A DNA stretch of 8,798 nt from Acidobacteriota bacterium (GTDB taxonomy: Bacteria; Acidobacteriota; Terriglobia; Terriglobales; Acidobacteriaceae). The stretch covers positions 1 to 8,798 of the forward strand of contig JAJXUS010000062.1 of assembly GCA_021782675.1 (NCBI GenBank). Direction: 5' to 3'. Positions 1-7,473 of this stretch are shown in pieces. Below the pieces are notes generated by a model. That model was not told the origin of the DNA, made no database searches, and worked only from the letters and a program-made list of their open reading frames with translations. The number at the start of each line of letters is the position of its first letter. The stretch's first letter is position 1. A program made the position numbers and the translations under genes.

Positions 1-1
1 G

Positions 2-304
2 TACGCGGGTGCGGATCATCAAACGGCACAAAAGCTGCGGGCATTCGGTGAGCGCGCGGGACTGGCGTTCCAAATTGTGGATGACGTGCTCGATGTTACA
101 GAAAGCTCCGCGCAGCTTGGCAAAACAGCCGGCAAAGATACGGCAACGGTCAAGGCGACGTGGCCGGCCGTCTACGGCGTGGAGACATCGATTCAGAACG
201 CCAGAGGGCTGATCGAAGCGGCCTTCGCAGAGCTGGCCGGATTTGGCGAGGCTGCCGCCCGTTTGCGCGCCGTTGCCCGATTTCTGGTGGAGCGGAAAAA
301 CTGA
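2..304 (+). CDS. ispA: Short-chain polyprenyl diphosphate synthase (farnesyl diphosphate synthase type), C-terminal part
   Basis: This is the last 100 codons of a gene that starts before the window; it is open from base 2 and stops with TGA at 302-304. The visible part contains FQIVDDVLDV, the second aspartate-rich motif (DDxxD) that binds the diphosphate of the allylic substrate through magnesium. It is followed by the LGKTAGKD segment and a downstream Lys-Ala-Thr-Trp-Pro stretch, which match the 'LGK..G.D...K.TYP' pattern of the IspA subfamily. Enzymes of this family are cytoplasmic and condense isopentenyl diphosphate with dimethylallyl and geranyl diphosphate. The product feeds undecaprenyl phosphate, quinone and other isoprenoid synthesis. 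The chain-length-determining region near the first aspartate motif lies outside the window, so a geranylgeranyl diphosphate synthase is possible. The gene is convergent with the transpeptidase gene. Confidence 0.88.
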   Translation, partial: YAGADHQTAQKLRAFGERAGLAFQIVDDVLDVTESSAQLGKTAGKDTATVKATWPAVYGVETSIQNARGLIEAAFAELAGFGEAAARLRAVARFLVERKN

Positions 305-345
305 CGCACGTCTCCCACGACTATGAAGAGCCTGTGCATCGCTTC

Positions 346-423
346 GTTATCCTGAGCAACGCGAAGGATCTGTGTGTGGCGTAGAAAAGCCATGCCCGGA
401 TTCTTCGCTTCGCTCAGAATGAC
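346..423. repeat. Inverted pair of REP-like palindromic repeats between convergent genes
   Basis: Bases 346-372 and 397-423 are 27-base arms; the second, reverse complemented, matches the first at 21 of 27 positions by eye. Each arm is itself a small imperfect palindrome: ATCCT (349-353) pairs with AGGAT (365-369), and ATTCT (400-404) pairs with AGAAT (416-420). The second arm carries the core TTCTTCGCTTCGCTCAGAAT. A 24-base spacer separates the arms. The arrangement resembles a REP pair (BIME-like), and related sequences are, to my knowledge, common between genes in Acidobacteriota. In RNA the two arms could fold into one long hairpin, which would suit a bidirectional 3'-end or RNA-stability element for the two genes that converge here. 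No T-run follows, so classic intrinsic termination is not supported. Confidence 0.6.
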
Positions 424-480
424 GAACCTTACCCTGCTGCAACACCCTAGAGCAACAGTGAAACTTCCAGAGCGCGCAGC

Positions 481-1707
481 TTAGCGATTAGCCTCGGCAG
501 TCTCCGCGTCTTTCTGCGGCTGCCCGGCATTCATGGTGACAAAGTAGTTCTGGTCTTCGAGTGAACGATAGAACTTGCCCGCTAATTCCGCGGCCTTCGG
601 CCCATAGGTTGGCCGGCCGCCTTCCAGAAAGATCACGGTCACCAGCCGCCCGTACGGCGTGTCGGCGTACGATCCGAACCAGCCGAAGCGCGTGCCGTGG
701 TTGGAGCAGGTGCCGGTCTTACCCAGCACAGGAAACTCCTTGAAGTTGGCCCGCACGCTGCGGCCAGTTCCGAAGAGAACCACGTCGGCCATACCCGGGC
801 TCATCGACGGCAGCAGCGGACCGATATCCAGGTGCCGTTTGATGCGCGGCGTAAACGCGGCCACTTCCGCCGGCGTCTGCGGATGCTGCAGATAGTAGAG
901 CGTGCCGCCGTTTGCGATCGCGGCAATCAGCGCTCCCAATTGCAGCGGCGTAACGGAGACGCTCTCACCGAACGAACACATGCGGCCCACGCCACCCTGG
1001 CTCTCCGGTAGCGGATGATCGGGATACACGCCCAGTTGCTCGCCCGGAATGTTGTAGCCGGCAAGCTCTCCCAGGCCGAACATGGTGGCGTAATAGTGCA
1101 CGCGCTCAAAGCCGAGCCGCCGCCCGACCGTCTCGAAATAAAGATTGTTGGAGTGGGCCAGCGCATCCGTCAGCGTCATGCGGTAGTTGTGACCCAGATA
1201 GACGGGCGTGTCCTTGGTGATGATGCCCTCCTCCAGCGCTGCCAGGGCCACCGACAGCTTAATAGTGGAGCAAGGCTCTGCACCGCTCGAAAGCGCGAGC
1301 TTGCGATTCACCATCGTCAGGATGCGACCATTATCCGGGTTGATCACAACGATGGTGCCGTTCATATCGCCCAGTGCGGAGATTGCCGCCTGACGGACGA
1401 CCGGGTCTTCCCCGCCCGTAATATCTCCAGCCGTCTGGTCCTGCGCGTAGGAGCTTGCCGTGAACCGCTCGTAGTAGTGATGCACCCGGCGGCGATGACG
1501 CCGGTGGATCACCGTGTGCACGGAGGCCCGCGTGCTGTGGTGAATGCGGGTGGCGTGGTGATGCAGATGGCTTCGAGTCTGCGGATGGACCGTCACTGAC
1601 GCGCTTGAGGTATCCGCGGAAGTGGATGCGAAGAGGCTCTGGCCGGCGCCAAGACACAGCACCAGCCCGAGAGCGAAGGTCGACCGGGAGAGTAATCGAA
1701 ACTTCAT
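481..1707 (-). CDS. Single-domain penicillin-binding protein (D,D-transpeptidase) with His/Arg-rich N-terminal region
   Basis: A 408-residue protein predicted to act in the periplasm and cross-link peptidoglycan peptides. Residues 1-27 look like a Sec signal or membrane anchor (basic K2, R4, R8, then hydrophobic 11-22). Residues 41-77 are very rich in His and Arg (12 His). The transpeptidase fold follows from about residue 110, with the three active-site motifs in order: S147-T-I-K150 (serine nucleophile), S186-N-N188 and K330-T-G332. SNN rather than SxV argues for a penicillin-binding protein and not a class D beta-lactamase. There is no glycosyltransferase and no recognisable class B dimerisation domain; class B proteins such as FtsI usually exceed 550 residues. 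C18 does not sit in a good lipobox. The gene follows ftsZ by 85 bases; the ribosome-binding site is weak (AAAAGG about 13 bases before ATG). It may be co-transcribed with ftsZ. Exact subfamily is unknown to me. Confidence 0.85.
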   Translation of the reverse strand: MKFRLLSRSTFALGLVLCLGAGQSLFASTSADTSSASVTVHPQTRSHLHHHATRIHHSTRASVHTVIHRRHRRRVHHYYERFTASSYAQDQTAGDITGGEDPVVRQAAISALGDMNGTIVVINPDNGRILTMVNRKLALSSGAEPCSTIKLSVALAALEEGIITKDTPVYLGHNYRMTLTDALAHSNNLYFETVGRRLGFERVHYYATMFGLGELAGYNIPGEQLGVYPDHPLPESQGGVGRMCSFGESVSVTPLQLGALIAAIANGGTLYYLQHPQTPAEVAAFTPRIKRHLDIGPLLPSMSPGMADVVLFGTGRSVRANFKEFPVLGKTGTCSNHGTRFGWFGSYADTPYGRLVTVIFLEGGRPTYGPKAAELAGKFYRSLEDQNYFVTMNAGQPQKDAETAEANR

Positions 1708-1792
1708 TGCGCCAACAAAACCTTTTGAGGATTGCTTCTACAATACCGCGGGAAGAGCGGTCCTGCAGCTCATTGTTTTAACCAGGAAGTTT

Positions 1793-3196
1793 CTACGGCA
1801 GGTCGCGGCGGCGCAGATACGCCGGGACCTCCAGATCGCGGTCCTGCTTTTCCGCGGCACGGCGGGCCGCTTCCGCCGCGCTCATGGTCGGCTCCGGCGG
1901 TGCGGTACGGACATAGGTCACAGGCTGCGCCGGGGCCGAGGTAGCCGCTGGCCGGCTCGCTATCGCCTGACTGGTCGCGTCTGGTGCGGGGACTGCCGCT
2001 GCTTCCGCTACCGCCGCCGGTGCTGCCGCTGCCATCGGCGCCGCTGGAGCCGGAATGCTCTCTTCCGCCACTTCGCTGGCAAAGCGCGGCTTGGAACTGT
2101 CGCGCGCCGTATGCGACGTGACCGTGATCGAATCCAGCGCCGGCACGGCAGCCGATACAGGGCGATCGCCACGGACCGGCATGTCCGGCCGGAAGCCCGT
2201 TGCGATCACCGTGATCTTCAACTCATCTTTCAAGGACTCGTCGAGCACCGCACCGAAGATGATGTTAGCGTCCTCGTGCGCGGAGTTTTGAATGATGCTG
2301 GAAGCCTCATTCACCTCGCTGAGCTTCAGGGAGCTGGAGCCGCTGATGTTGATCAGAATGCCGCGCGCGCCATCGATGGCGCCGTCCTCAAGCAGCGGCG
2401 AGGACATGGCCGCGTGGGCCGCCTCCGTTGCACGATTCGGACCGCCGCGCATGGCTGTGCCCATCACCGCATAGCCCATGCCGGACATGGTGGTCTTTAC
2501 GTCGGCAAAGTCGCGGTTGATGATGCCCGGAATCGTGATGATGTCCGAGATGCCCTGGACGCCCTGACGTAGCACATCATCCGCAATGCGAAAGGACTCA
2601 AAGAAACCCGCATCCTTTGCAACCTTCAGCAGACGTTCGTTGGGAATCACGATCATGGTATCGACGCTGTCCAGAAGCTCCTCGACGCCGCGATCCGCCT
2701 GCATCAGGCGACGCTTTCCTTCAAAGCCGAACGGCCGCGTAACCACCGCGACCGTCAACGCCCCCATCTCGCTCGCCAGCGATGCAATCACCGGCGCGGC
2801 GCCGGTTCCTGTACCACCACCAAGGCCGGCAGTAACGAACACCATGTCAGCGCCCTCGAGCGCTTCGATGATCTTTTCTGAGTCTTCAATGGCGGCCTTG
2901 CGTCCCACGTCGGGGTTTGCCCCCGCACCCAGCCCGCTGGTCAGCTTCATCCCGAGCTGCAGTTTTACGGGCGCGTGCGAAGTCTTCAACGCCTGCGCAT
3001 CCGTATTGGCGACGATGAATTCCACGCCTTCGACGCGGGCCTCAATCATGCGGTTCACCGCATTACCGCCGCCGCCGCCCACACCGATTACCTTGATGCG
3101 CGCACCGCGTGGCATCTCTTCCTGAAAGTGAATCCTGAGGCTGTCATCAACGGCCGCGCCGGCCACGATTCCGTTCAGTTCTCTTACGTCGCTCAT
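1793..3196 (-). CDS. ftsZ: Cell division protein FtsZ (tubulin-like GTPase)
   Basis: FtsZ polymerises with GTP into the cytokinetic ring at mid-cell. The 467-residue protein has a 32-residue N-terminal extension, then the nucleotide-binding start ([17 protein letters not shown], 34-50), the tubulin signature GGGTGTG at 126-132, and the T7 synergy loop with N227, D229 and D232, which completes the GTPase site of the next subunit. The globular part ends near residue 338. An Ala/Pro-rich linker of about 110 residues follows, then a conserved C-terminal peptide (VPAYLRRR, 457-464) of the kind that binds FtsA and other partners. I chose the ATG at 3194-3196 because AAGGGAAG lies 6 bases upstream. 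A longer reading from 3322 would overlap ftsA and adds residues with no FtsZ character. The gap from the ftsA stop to this start is 73 bases. Confidence 0.97.
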   Translation of the reverse strand: MSDVRELNGIVAGAAVDDSLRIHFQEEMPRGARIKVIGVGGGGGNAVNRMIEARVEGVEFIVANTDAQALKTSHAPVKLQLGMKLTSGLGAGANPDVGRKAAIEDSEKIIEALEGADMVFVTAGLGGGTGTGAAPVIASLASEMGALTVAVVTRPFGFEGKRRLMQADRGVEELLDSVDTMIVIPNERLLKVAKDAGFFESFRIADDVLRQGVQGISDIITIPGIINRDFADVKTTMSGMGYAVMGTAMRGGPNRATEAAHAAMSSPLLEDGAIDGARGILINISGSSSLKLSEVNEASSIIQNSAHEDANIIFGAVLDESLKDELKITVIATGFRPDMPVRGDRPVSAAVPALDSITVTSHTARDSSKPRFASEVAEESIPAPAAPMAAAAPAAVAEAAAVPAPDATSQAIASRPAATSAPAQPVTYVRTAPPEPTMSAAEAARRAAEKQDRDLEVPAYLRRRDLP

Positions 3197-3202
3197 TCCC
3201 TG

Positions 3203-3210
3203 CTTCCCTT
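3203..3210 (-). promoter_or_regulatory. Ribosome-binding site deciding the ftsZ start
   Basis: On the minus strand this reads AAGGGAAG, followed by 6 bases (CAGGGA) and the ATG at 3196. It fits a Shine-Dalgarno sequence and favours this start over the upstream in-frame ATG at 3322. Confidence 0.7.
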
Positions 3211-3269
3211 CTGTACTGCGACATCCGCCGCGGTTTGCCTGGACCGATCCTTCCAAGTGCGTTGCTTCT

Positions 3270-4493
3270 CTAGATGCTGCCGGCGAGCATCGCCCGCAAA
3301 CGTGCACCCACTCCCAATTCATCCGCCACCCGCTGCGACCGCACGCGGTGCGTATAGAGCAGCAGCCCGATCCCGGTCGCGTATTCGGGATCCTGCAGCT
3401 CCTCTGGCATGCGCGACAGCGGCACCGGAATGCCGACCCGCGCCGGCGTACGCAGCATATTTTCGACGTGCTCCGCCATGCCCGGCAATTTGGCGCCTCC
3501 GCCCGTCAACACGCATCCGGAACCCATCGCTTCCAGTACACCACCCTGGCGCAGACTATTGCGCAGCATCTGGAAAAGTTCCCGCGCGCGCGGCTCAAGA
3601 ATTTCGCAGAGATGCCGGTGCGGAATCTGCCGGTATTCTCCGTCGCCGCCTTCCGCGCCCATCACCGTCACCTGGCTGGACTGCGGAATCGCCGTGACGA
3701 CCGTATGCCCATACTCGATCTTCAGGCGTTCGGCTTCCGCCAGCGGAACCCGCAGCACCACCGCCAGATCATTCGTAAAATGCGAGCCGCCGATGGGCAG
3801 CGAATCCGTATGTACGACGGCGCCCTCAAAAAGAACCGCCACTTCCGTCGATGCGGCGCCAATATCCAGGACGCATACGCCGAGCTCGCGTTCGTCGGCG
3901 GTCAGCACCGCCTCCGCCGCGGCAATCGCCTCAAACACCGTGTCGAAGATCTCCACGCCGGCCTTGTTGGCGCAGGTGACCACGTTCTGCAGTGCACTGG
4001 CCGGACACATCACAATGTGCAGATTCACTTCCAGTTTGGTGCCGACCATGCCGACGGGATCCAGAATGCCCGGCTGATCGTCCACCAGGAACTCCTGCGG
4101 CATCAGATGCAGCACGCGGTATTCCGGAGGTAGATGCACTTCGCGGGCACGGTCCACGGCGGCGCGAACATCCTCCCGCGTGATCTCGCGCATCCGGCTG
4201 CCCAGCATAATGCCGCCCCGGCTGGTGACGCCGCGCACACGCGATCCGCCGATGCCGGCAGCAGCCGTCGCCACCTCAATGTTCACGGCGTCTTCCACCG
4301 GCTGCAGAACGGCGTCGAAAGACTGCGTGGCCGTCGCCAGATCGGCAATGACGCTGCGCCGCACCCCACGCGCCGCGGTCACGCTGTGGGCCGCGTAGCG
4401 CACGGCACCATCCACCACCTCGCCCACCAGCGCCCGCACGCTGGCGCTGCCTGCATCCAGTACCGTGATGTGCCGCTGCTCGCGATCTGCCAT
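3270..4493 (-). CDS. ftsA: Cell division protein FtsA (actin-like ATPase, FtsZ membrane tether)
   Basis: FtsA is a cytoplasmic actin-family protein that tethers FtsZ to the membrane and recruits later divisome proteins. The 407 residues show the actin-fold motifs in order: phosphate-1 loop [16 protein letters not shown] (11-26); the FtsA-specific 1C (SHS2) region with R-V-L-H...P-Q-E-F...D-Q-P-G-I-x-D-P-x-G-M-x-G (126-151); phosphate-2 loop [14 protein letters not shown] (208-221); and the adenosine motif [12 protein letters not shown] (328-339). The length is normal for the family. The C-terminus ([14 protein letters not shown]), where a membrane-targeting amphipathic helix is expected, is short and weakly amphipathic. 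The start lies 11 bases after the ftsQ stop, with AGGAG 8 bases before the ATG. ftsQ, ftsA and ftsZ keep the classic order, so co-transcription and balanced FtsA/FtsZ expression are likely. Confidence 0.96.
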   Translation of the reverse strand: MADREQRHITVLDAGSASVRALVGEVVDGAVRYAAHSVTAARGVRRSVIADLATATQSFDAVLQPVEDAVNIEVATAAAGIGGSRVRGVTSRGGIMLGSRMREITREDVRAAVDRAREVHLPPEYRVLHLMPQEFLVDDQPGILDPVGMVGTKLEVNLHIVMCPASALQNVVTCANKAGVEIFDTVFEAIAAAEAVLTADERELGVCVLDIGAASTEVAVLFEGAVVHTDSLPIGGSHFTNDLAVVLRVPLAEAERLKIEYGHTVVTAIPQSSQVTVMGAEGGDGEYRQIPHRHLCEILEPRARELFQMLRNSLRQGGVLEAMGSGCVLTGGGAKLPGMAEHVENMLRTPARVGIPVPLSRMPEELQDPEYATGIGLLLYTHRVRSQRVADELGVGARLRAMLAGSI

Positions 4494-4501
4494 GGCGCCC
4501 G

Positions 4502-4507
4502 CTCCTA
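4502..4507 (-). promoter_or_regulatory. ftsA ribosome-binding site overlapping the ftsQ stop codon
   Basis: The minus strand reads TAGGAG, then 8 bases and the ftsA ATG. The first three bases are the ftsQ stop codon TAG. A terminating ribosome on ftsQ would therefore sit on the ftsA Shine-Dalgarno sequence, which suggests translational coupling of the two genes. Confidence 0.6.
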
Positions 4508-5716
4508 AACTCCGCTCACTACATGCATCAGGGGATGCAGCACCCGATGGCCGCGCTCTTTGTGCGCAGGCGCGTGGACCCGCTTGCGTTTCACGCCGCC
4601 AGCATGCGTATGGGACGGCTTATGGCTCGTGTGCGCAGAGCCGGCATGCGCCCGGTGGCTGGTAGCGTGCCGCGGCGGCGCCGCCGCAAGGGTGGTCGCG
4701 GGCTTCGCGCTCACCGTCCCTGCCGCCGGCTTACCGGTAGCCGACGCTGCATCCGCCGCGCCCGTGTCGAGGACAACATCGCGCCCATAGCGCAGGTCGA
4801 CCGAACGAAGTTGCGGATATTGTCGCAGCCAGTCCGCCAGGTGATCCTGATACGCCTGATAGCGCGCCAGAAAATGGGCCGAGCCGAAGTGCACCACCGG
4901 CTGCCGCCCCGCGCCCATAAACGTCGCGCGGATATCCTCCGGGTCGGAAACATCCACCTGATCCAGCCGGGAGGCGATGTGCCCACCCTTCGCATCAAGC
5001 GCCGCGGCAAACTGCTGATATAAGCCGACGCGCGCCACCCGCATGGATAAAGGATCGGAGTCTGCAATCCCGATCAACACCGGGAATGAATAGTGTTGCG
5101 CTGCGGCGCCCGGCAGCCCCAGCAGCACGCCGTGCGCGTCGATCAACTGAATCATGTCACCTTCGCGGACAAAGGCCACGGGCGTGCGCTCTGTAACATG
5201 CACGCGAAGTTGATTGGGCCAGAGCCGCATCACAGCCGCCTGCTGCACCCACGGAAAGGACTCAATCTGCGCACGGCGCTCCGCCAGCGGCACCCGAAAA
5301 ACGCTCTCTCCGGCATCGGCGGAGAAGAGTTTCTGGATGCTGTGCGCCGGCACCGTCCGGTTGCCGGAGACAGCGATGCTGCTGACCGGTCCGACGCGGA
5401 AGCGGGGACTGCGCATGAGCCATGCGCGTACCTGAACGAATGCGAATGCCAGGGCCCCTGCAACAATCGCGCAGATCACGCCTGCGGCGATGCGGCTCCA
5501 GCGGGAATCCAAGGTAAATCGTCGCGCGTTGCGCCGCCGGCGGCGGATGGGCGAGGCGTCTTGAGCGCGGTTTGTTGCGTGATCCCGTGCAGAACTAGAA
5601 GCGGCGGAGTCTTCCTGGTGCGCTGTGTCGTCCTCGGGCGCAAATCCGCCCGGCTGCTCCAGTTCCAGCAGCGCAGTGCGATCAGCGCGTTGTGATTGCA
5701 TTTTTCGCACGGCCAT
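4505..5716 (-). CDS. ftsQ: Cell division protein FtsQ with long His/Lys-rich C-terminal tail
   Basis: FtsQ is a bitopic membrane protein that links cytoplasmic divisome parts to periplasmic FtsB/FtsL. The 403-residue protein is longer than usual (E. coli FtsQ has 276). It has a cytoplasmic N-terminus of about 75 residues with an Arg cluster (R58-R66), one membrane helix (about 76-97), a POTRA domain (about 110-178, from VSSIAVSGNRTV to HVTERTPVAFVREG), and a beta domain ending near DLRYGRDVVL (307-316). Beyond that lies an extra tail of about 86 residues, Ala/Ser-rich and then strongly His/Lys/Arg-rich (12 His between 350 and 398). The position between murC and ftsA supports the assignment. 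No good Shine-Dalgarno sequence precedes the ATG at 5716; Met6 (5701) is an alternative start. It lies 32 bases after murC. Confidence 0.92.
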   Translation of the reverse strand: MAVRKMQSQRADRTALLELEQPGGFAPEDDTAHQEDSAASSSARDHATNRAQDASPIRRRRRNARRFTLDSRWSRIAAGVICAIVAGALAFAFVQVRAWLMRSPRFRVGPVSSIAVSGNRTVPAHSIQKLFSADAGESVFRVPLAERRAQIESFPWVQQAAVMRLWPNQLRVHVTERTPVAFVREGDMIQLIDAHGVLLGLPGAAAQHYSFPVLIGIADSDPLSMRVARVGLYQQFAAALDAKGGHIASRLDQVDVSDPEDIRATFMGAGRQPVVHFGSAHFLARYQAYQDHLADWLRQYPQLRSVDLRYGRDVVLDTGAADAASATGKPAAGTVSAKPATTLAAAPPRHATSHRAHAGSAHTSHKPSHTHAGGVKRKRVHAPAHKERGHRVLHPLMHVVSGV

Positions 5717-5748
5717 AGCTGGTCGTGAGCGCCGCCCAATGCTTCTGA

Positions 5749-7185
5749 CTATAGCAGCGGCGCTCTGGGACTCAATCCGAAGTTTTCCGGGTTTTTCAGG
5801 GTTTCTCCTACTTTCGCCGGGCTTTCTCCCGCCAGAGAGTGCAGCACCACGGCCGCCGCCGAATGCACATTTCCAGCTCCCATGGTCAGCACCAAATCTC
5901 CCGGCCGCGCCTCCTCCGCAATCTGGCGGGCGGCGGCTTCAAACGATTCGGCGTATGCGATGTTCGCCTGATCGATGGCCCGAACCAGCCAGGGCGCATC
6001 GACTCCCGGAATCGGCGGCTCGCTGGCCGCGTAAATGTCGAGCACCCACACACGATCGGCCCCGTCGAAGCAGCCGCGAAACTCCTCGAGGAGGTCGCGG
6101 GTGCGCGTGTAGCGGTGCGGTTGAAACAAAACCAGAACACGTCCGAAGTTCTGCTGCCGGGCGGCCTCAAGCGTCGCGCGAATCTCCGTGGGATGATGTC
6201 CGTAATCGTCGACCACCGTCACGCCGCGCTCCACGCCCTTGCGCTCAAAGCGGCGATCCACGCCGCGAAAGGCGGCCAGGCCTTCGGCGATATTCTCGGC
6301 GGAGACCTCAAGCTCCACCCCCGCTGCCACAGCCGCACCGGCGTTCCGAAGGTTGTGCGTGCCGGCCACATGCAACGTAAATGGGCCCAGGCGGCTTTTC
6401 TTGTGGTGCACCAGAAAACGGGTCGCGCCCGGCTCGCGGGCCATCACTTCCAGCCGAAAATCCGCTGCCTCCGACAATCCGTACGTCAGCACCCGCCGGC
6501 GAACGCGCGGCAGCACTGCGGCCAGCCGCGCATCGTCCAGGCAGGCGATAGAGGCGCCATAGAACGGCACGCGATCCATAAAGTCGATAAACGCCTGCTC
6601 GACGTCCTCCATATCCCGGTAGCAGTCCATATGCTCGCGGTCAATGTTGGTCACGATGGCGAGGATTGGGGAGAGCTTGAGAAACGACCGGTCGCTCTCA
6701 TCGGCCTCTGCCACCAGGTACTGCGAGCGCCCCAGCCGCGCGCTGGAGCCCATGGCTTCCACTCGACCGCCAACGACCACGGTCGGGTCCAGGCCACCGG
6801 CTGCCAGAACGGAGGCGACCATGGAAGTGGTGGTCGTCTTGCCATGCATGCCGGCGATGGCCACGCCGTACTTCAGGCGCATCAGCTCGGCCAGCATCTC
6901 GGCGCGCTGAATCACCGGGATGCCGCGCGCGCGGGCGGCAGCCACCTCAGGATTCTGCGAGGAAAGCGCAGACGTGGTCACGACGACATCCGCATCCTGC
7001 ACGTTCTCCGCGGCGTGGCCCTCAAAGATGACGGCGCCCAGCCCGGCCAGCCGTCGCGTGACAGGAGATAACTTCAGGTCGGAACCTGACACGCGGTGCC
7101 CTAAGGTCAATAGAATCTCTGCGATCCCGCTCATGCCGATACCGCCGATGCCAATAAAATGGACGCGTTGCGAGCGGATAAACAT
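5749..7185 (-). CDS. murC: UDP-N-acetylmuramate--L-alanine ligase
   Basis: MurC is the cytoplasmic ATP-dependent ligase that attaches L-alanine, the first stem-peptide residue, to UDP-MurNAc. The 478 residues give a complete Mur ligase. The N-terminal Rossmann domain binds UDP-MurNAc (FIGIGGIGMSGIAEIL, 10-25). The central ATPase domain has the P-loop AGMHGKTTTTSM (111-122), the EADESD segment (160-165) and NIDREHMDCY (180-189). The hinge GTHNLRNA (275-282) leads to the C-terminal domain with DDYGHHPTEI (326-335) and FQPHRYTRT (354-362). MurD, MurE and MurF lack the GIGGIGMSG and DYGHHPTE wording, so the assignment is firm. It is the first gene of the visible minus-strand unit; AAGGG lies 11 bases before the ATG. 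In the usual dcw order murG precedes it, but here a divergent unrelated gene lies upstream. Confidence 0.97.
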   Translation of the reverse strand: MFIRSQRVHFIGIGGIGMSGIAEILLTLGHRVSGSDLKLSPVTRRLAGLGAVIFEGHAAENVQDADVVVTTSALSSQNPEVAAARARGIPVIQRAEMLAELMRLKYGVAIAGMHGKTTTTSMVASVLAAGGLDPTVVVGGRVEAMGSSARLGRSQYLVAEADESDRSFLKLSPILAIVTNIDREHMDCYRDMEDVEQAFIDFMDRVPFYGASIACLDDARLAAVLPRVRRRVLTYGLSEAADFRLEVMAREPGATRFLVHHKKSRLGPFTLHVAGTHNLRNAGAAVAAGVELEVSAENIAEGLAAFRGVDRRFERKGVERGVTVVDDYGHHPTEIRATLEAARQQNFGRVLVLFQPHRYTRTRDLLEEFRGCFDGADRVWVLDIYAASEPPIPGVDAPWLVRAIDQANIAYAESFEAAARQIAEEARPGDLVLTMGAGNVHSAAAVVLHSLAGESPAKVGETLKNPENFGLSPRAPLL

Positions 7186-7473
7186 CGATAGAGTGACCCT
7201 TGCCAGACGGATTGGCTTCAGACCTTTAGACTAGCAGCGGCGGAACGGTGGAAATTGTGGCGGCAATGCGGCAAACTCCCGGCGAAAATCGGACACGAAA
7301 GCTGGCGGGAACGCGCAACTTTCCCGGCCCAAAGCCGTTCCACTTATGTGAGAGTCTGGAGATGCACTCCGCAGAACACCAGCGGGCGCACCTGGAACTC
7401 TCCGGGAACCTGTCCTCCCAAGCCACAGTTCACCGTGGATAGCGACGAGGACAGGGTTTAAGGAAGGTACCCC
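7186..7473. promoter_or_regulatory. Divergent intergenic region between murC and the YXWGXW-type gene
   Basis: These 288 bases must hold the promoters for the leftward murC-ftsQ-ftsA-ftsZ unit and for the rightward exported protein, because the genes diverge. I see no convincing -35/-10 pair on either strand. The clearest structure is a perfect 6-base inverted repeat, CGGGAA (7306-7311) and TTCCCG (7321-7326), around a 9-base loop. No small gene with a good ribosome-binding site is evident. Confidence 0.5.
7460..7467 (+). promoter_or_regulatory. Ribosome-binding site of the YXWGXW-type protein gene
   Basis: The sequence AAGGAAGG lies 6 bases before the ATG at 7474. It is the strongest Shine-Dalgarno match in the window and supports that start, which also gives a clean signal peptide. 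Confidence 0.75.

Noticed and set aside
1645..1665. Possible lipoprotein signal around C18 of the transpeptidase
   Set aside because: The residues before the cysteine are L-V-L, with Leu at -1 where Gly, Ala or Ser is required, so the lipobox is not convincing.
481..1707. Reading the transpeptidase as a class D beta-lactamase
   Set aside because: The second motif is SNN, not the SxV of class D enzymes, and the context is cell division.
1745..1761. Small hairpin ACCGC/GCGGT in the ftsZ to transpeptidase gap as a terminator
   Set aside because: Only a 5-base stem and no T-run after it on the minus strand, so I do not call a terminator.
1708..1792. Possible promoter (TATTGT as -10) ahead of the transpeptidase gene
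   Set aside because: The -10 match is 4 of 6 and the corresponding -35 (CTGCAG) is poor; too weak to list.
3197..3322. Upstream in-frame start giving ftsZ 42 extra residues
   Set aside because: It would overlap the end of ftsA by about 53 bases, the added residues do not look like FtsZ, and a good ribosome-binding site precedes the ATG at 3196.
3348..4133. Plus-strand open frame of about 261 codons opposite ftsA
   Set aside because: Antisense shadow in GC-rich DNA. ftsA has all its family motifs on the other strand.
5839..7071. Plus-strand open frame of about 410 codons opposite murC
   Set aside because: It is the antisense shadow of a complete, motif-verified murC. The His/Arg/Gly-rich translation shows no recognisable domain.
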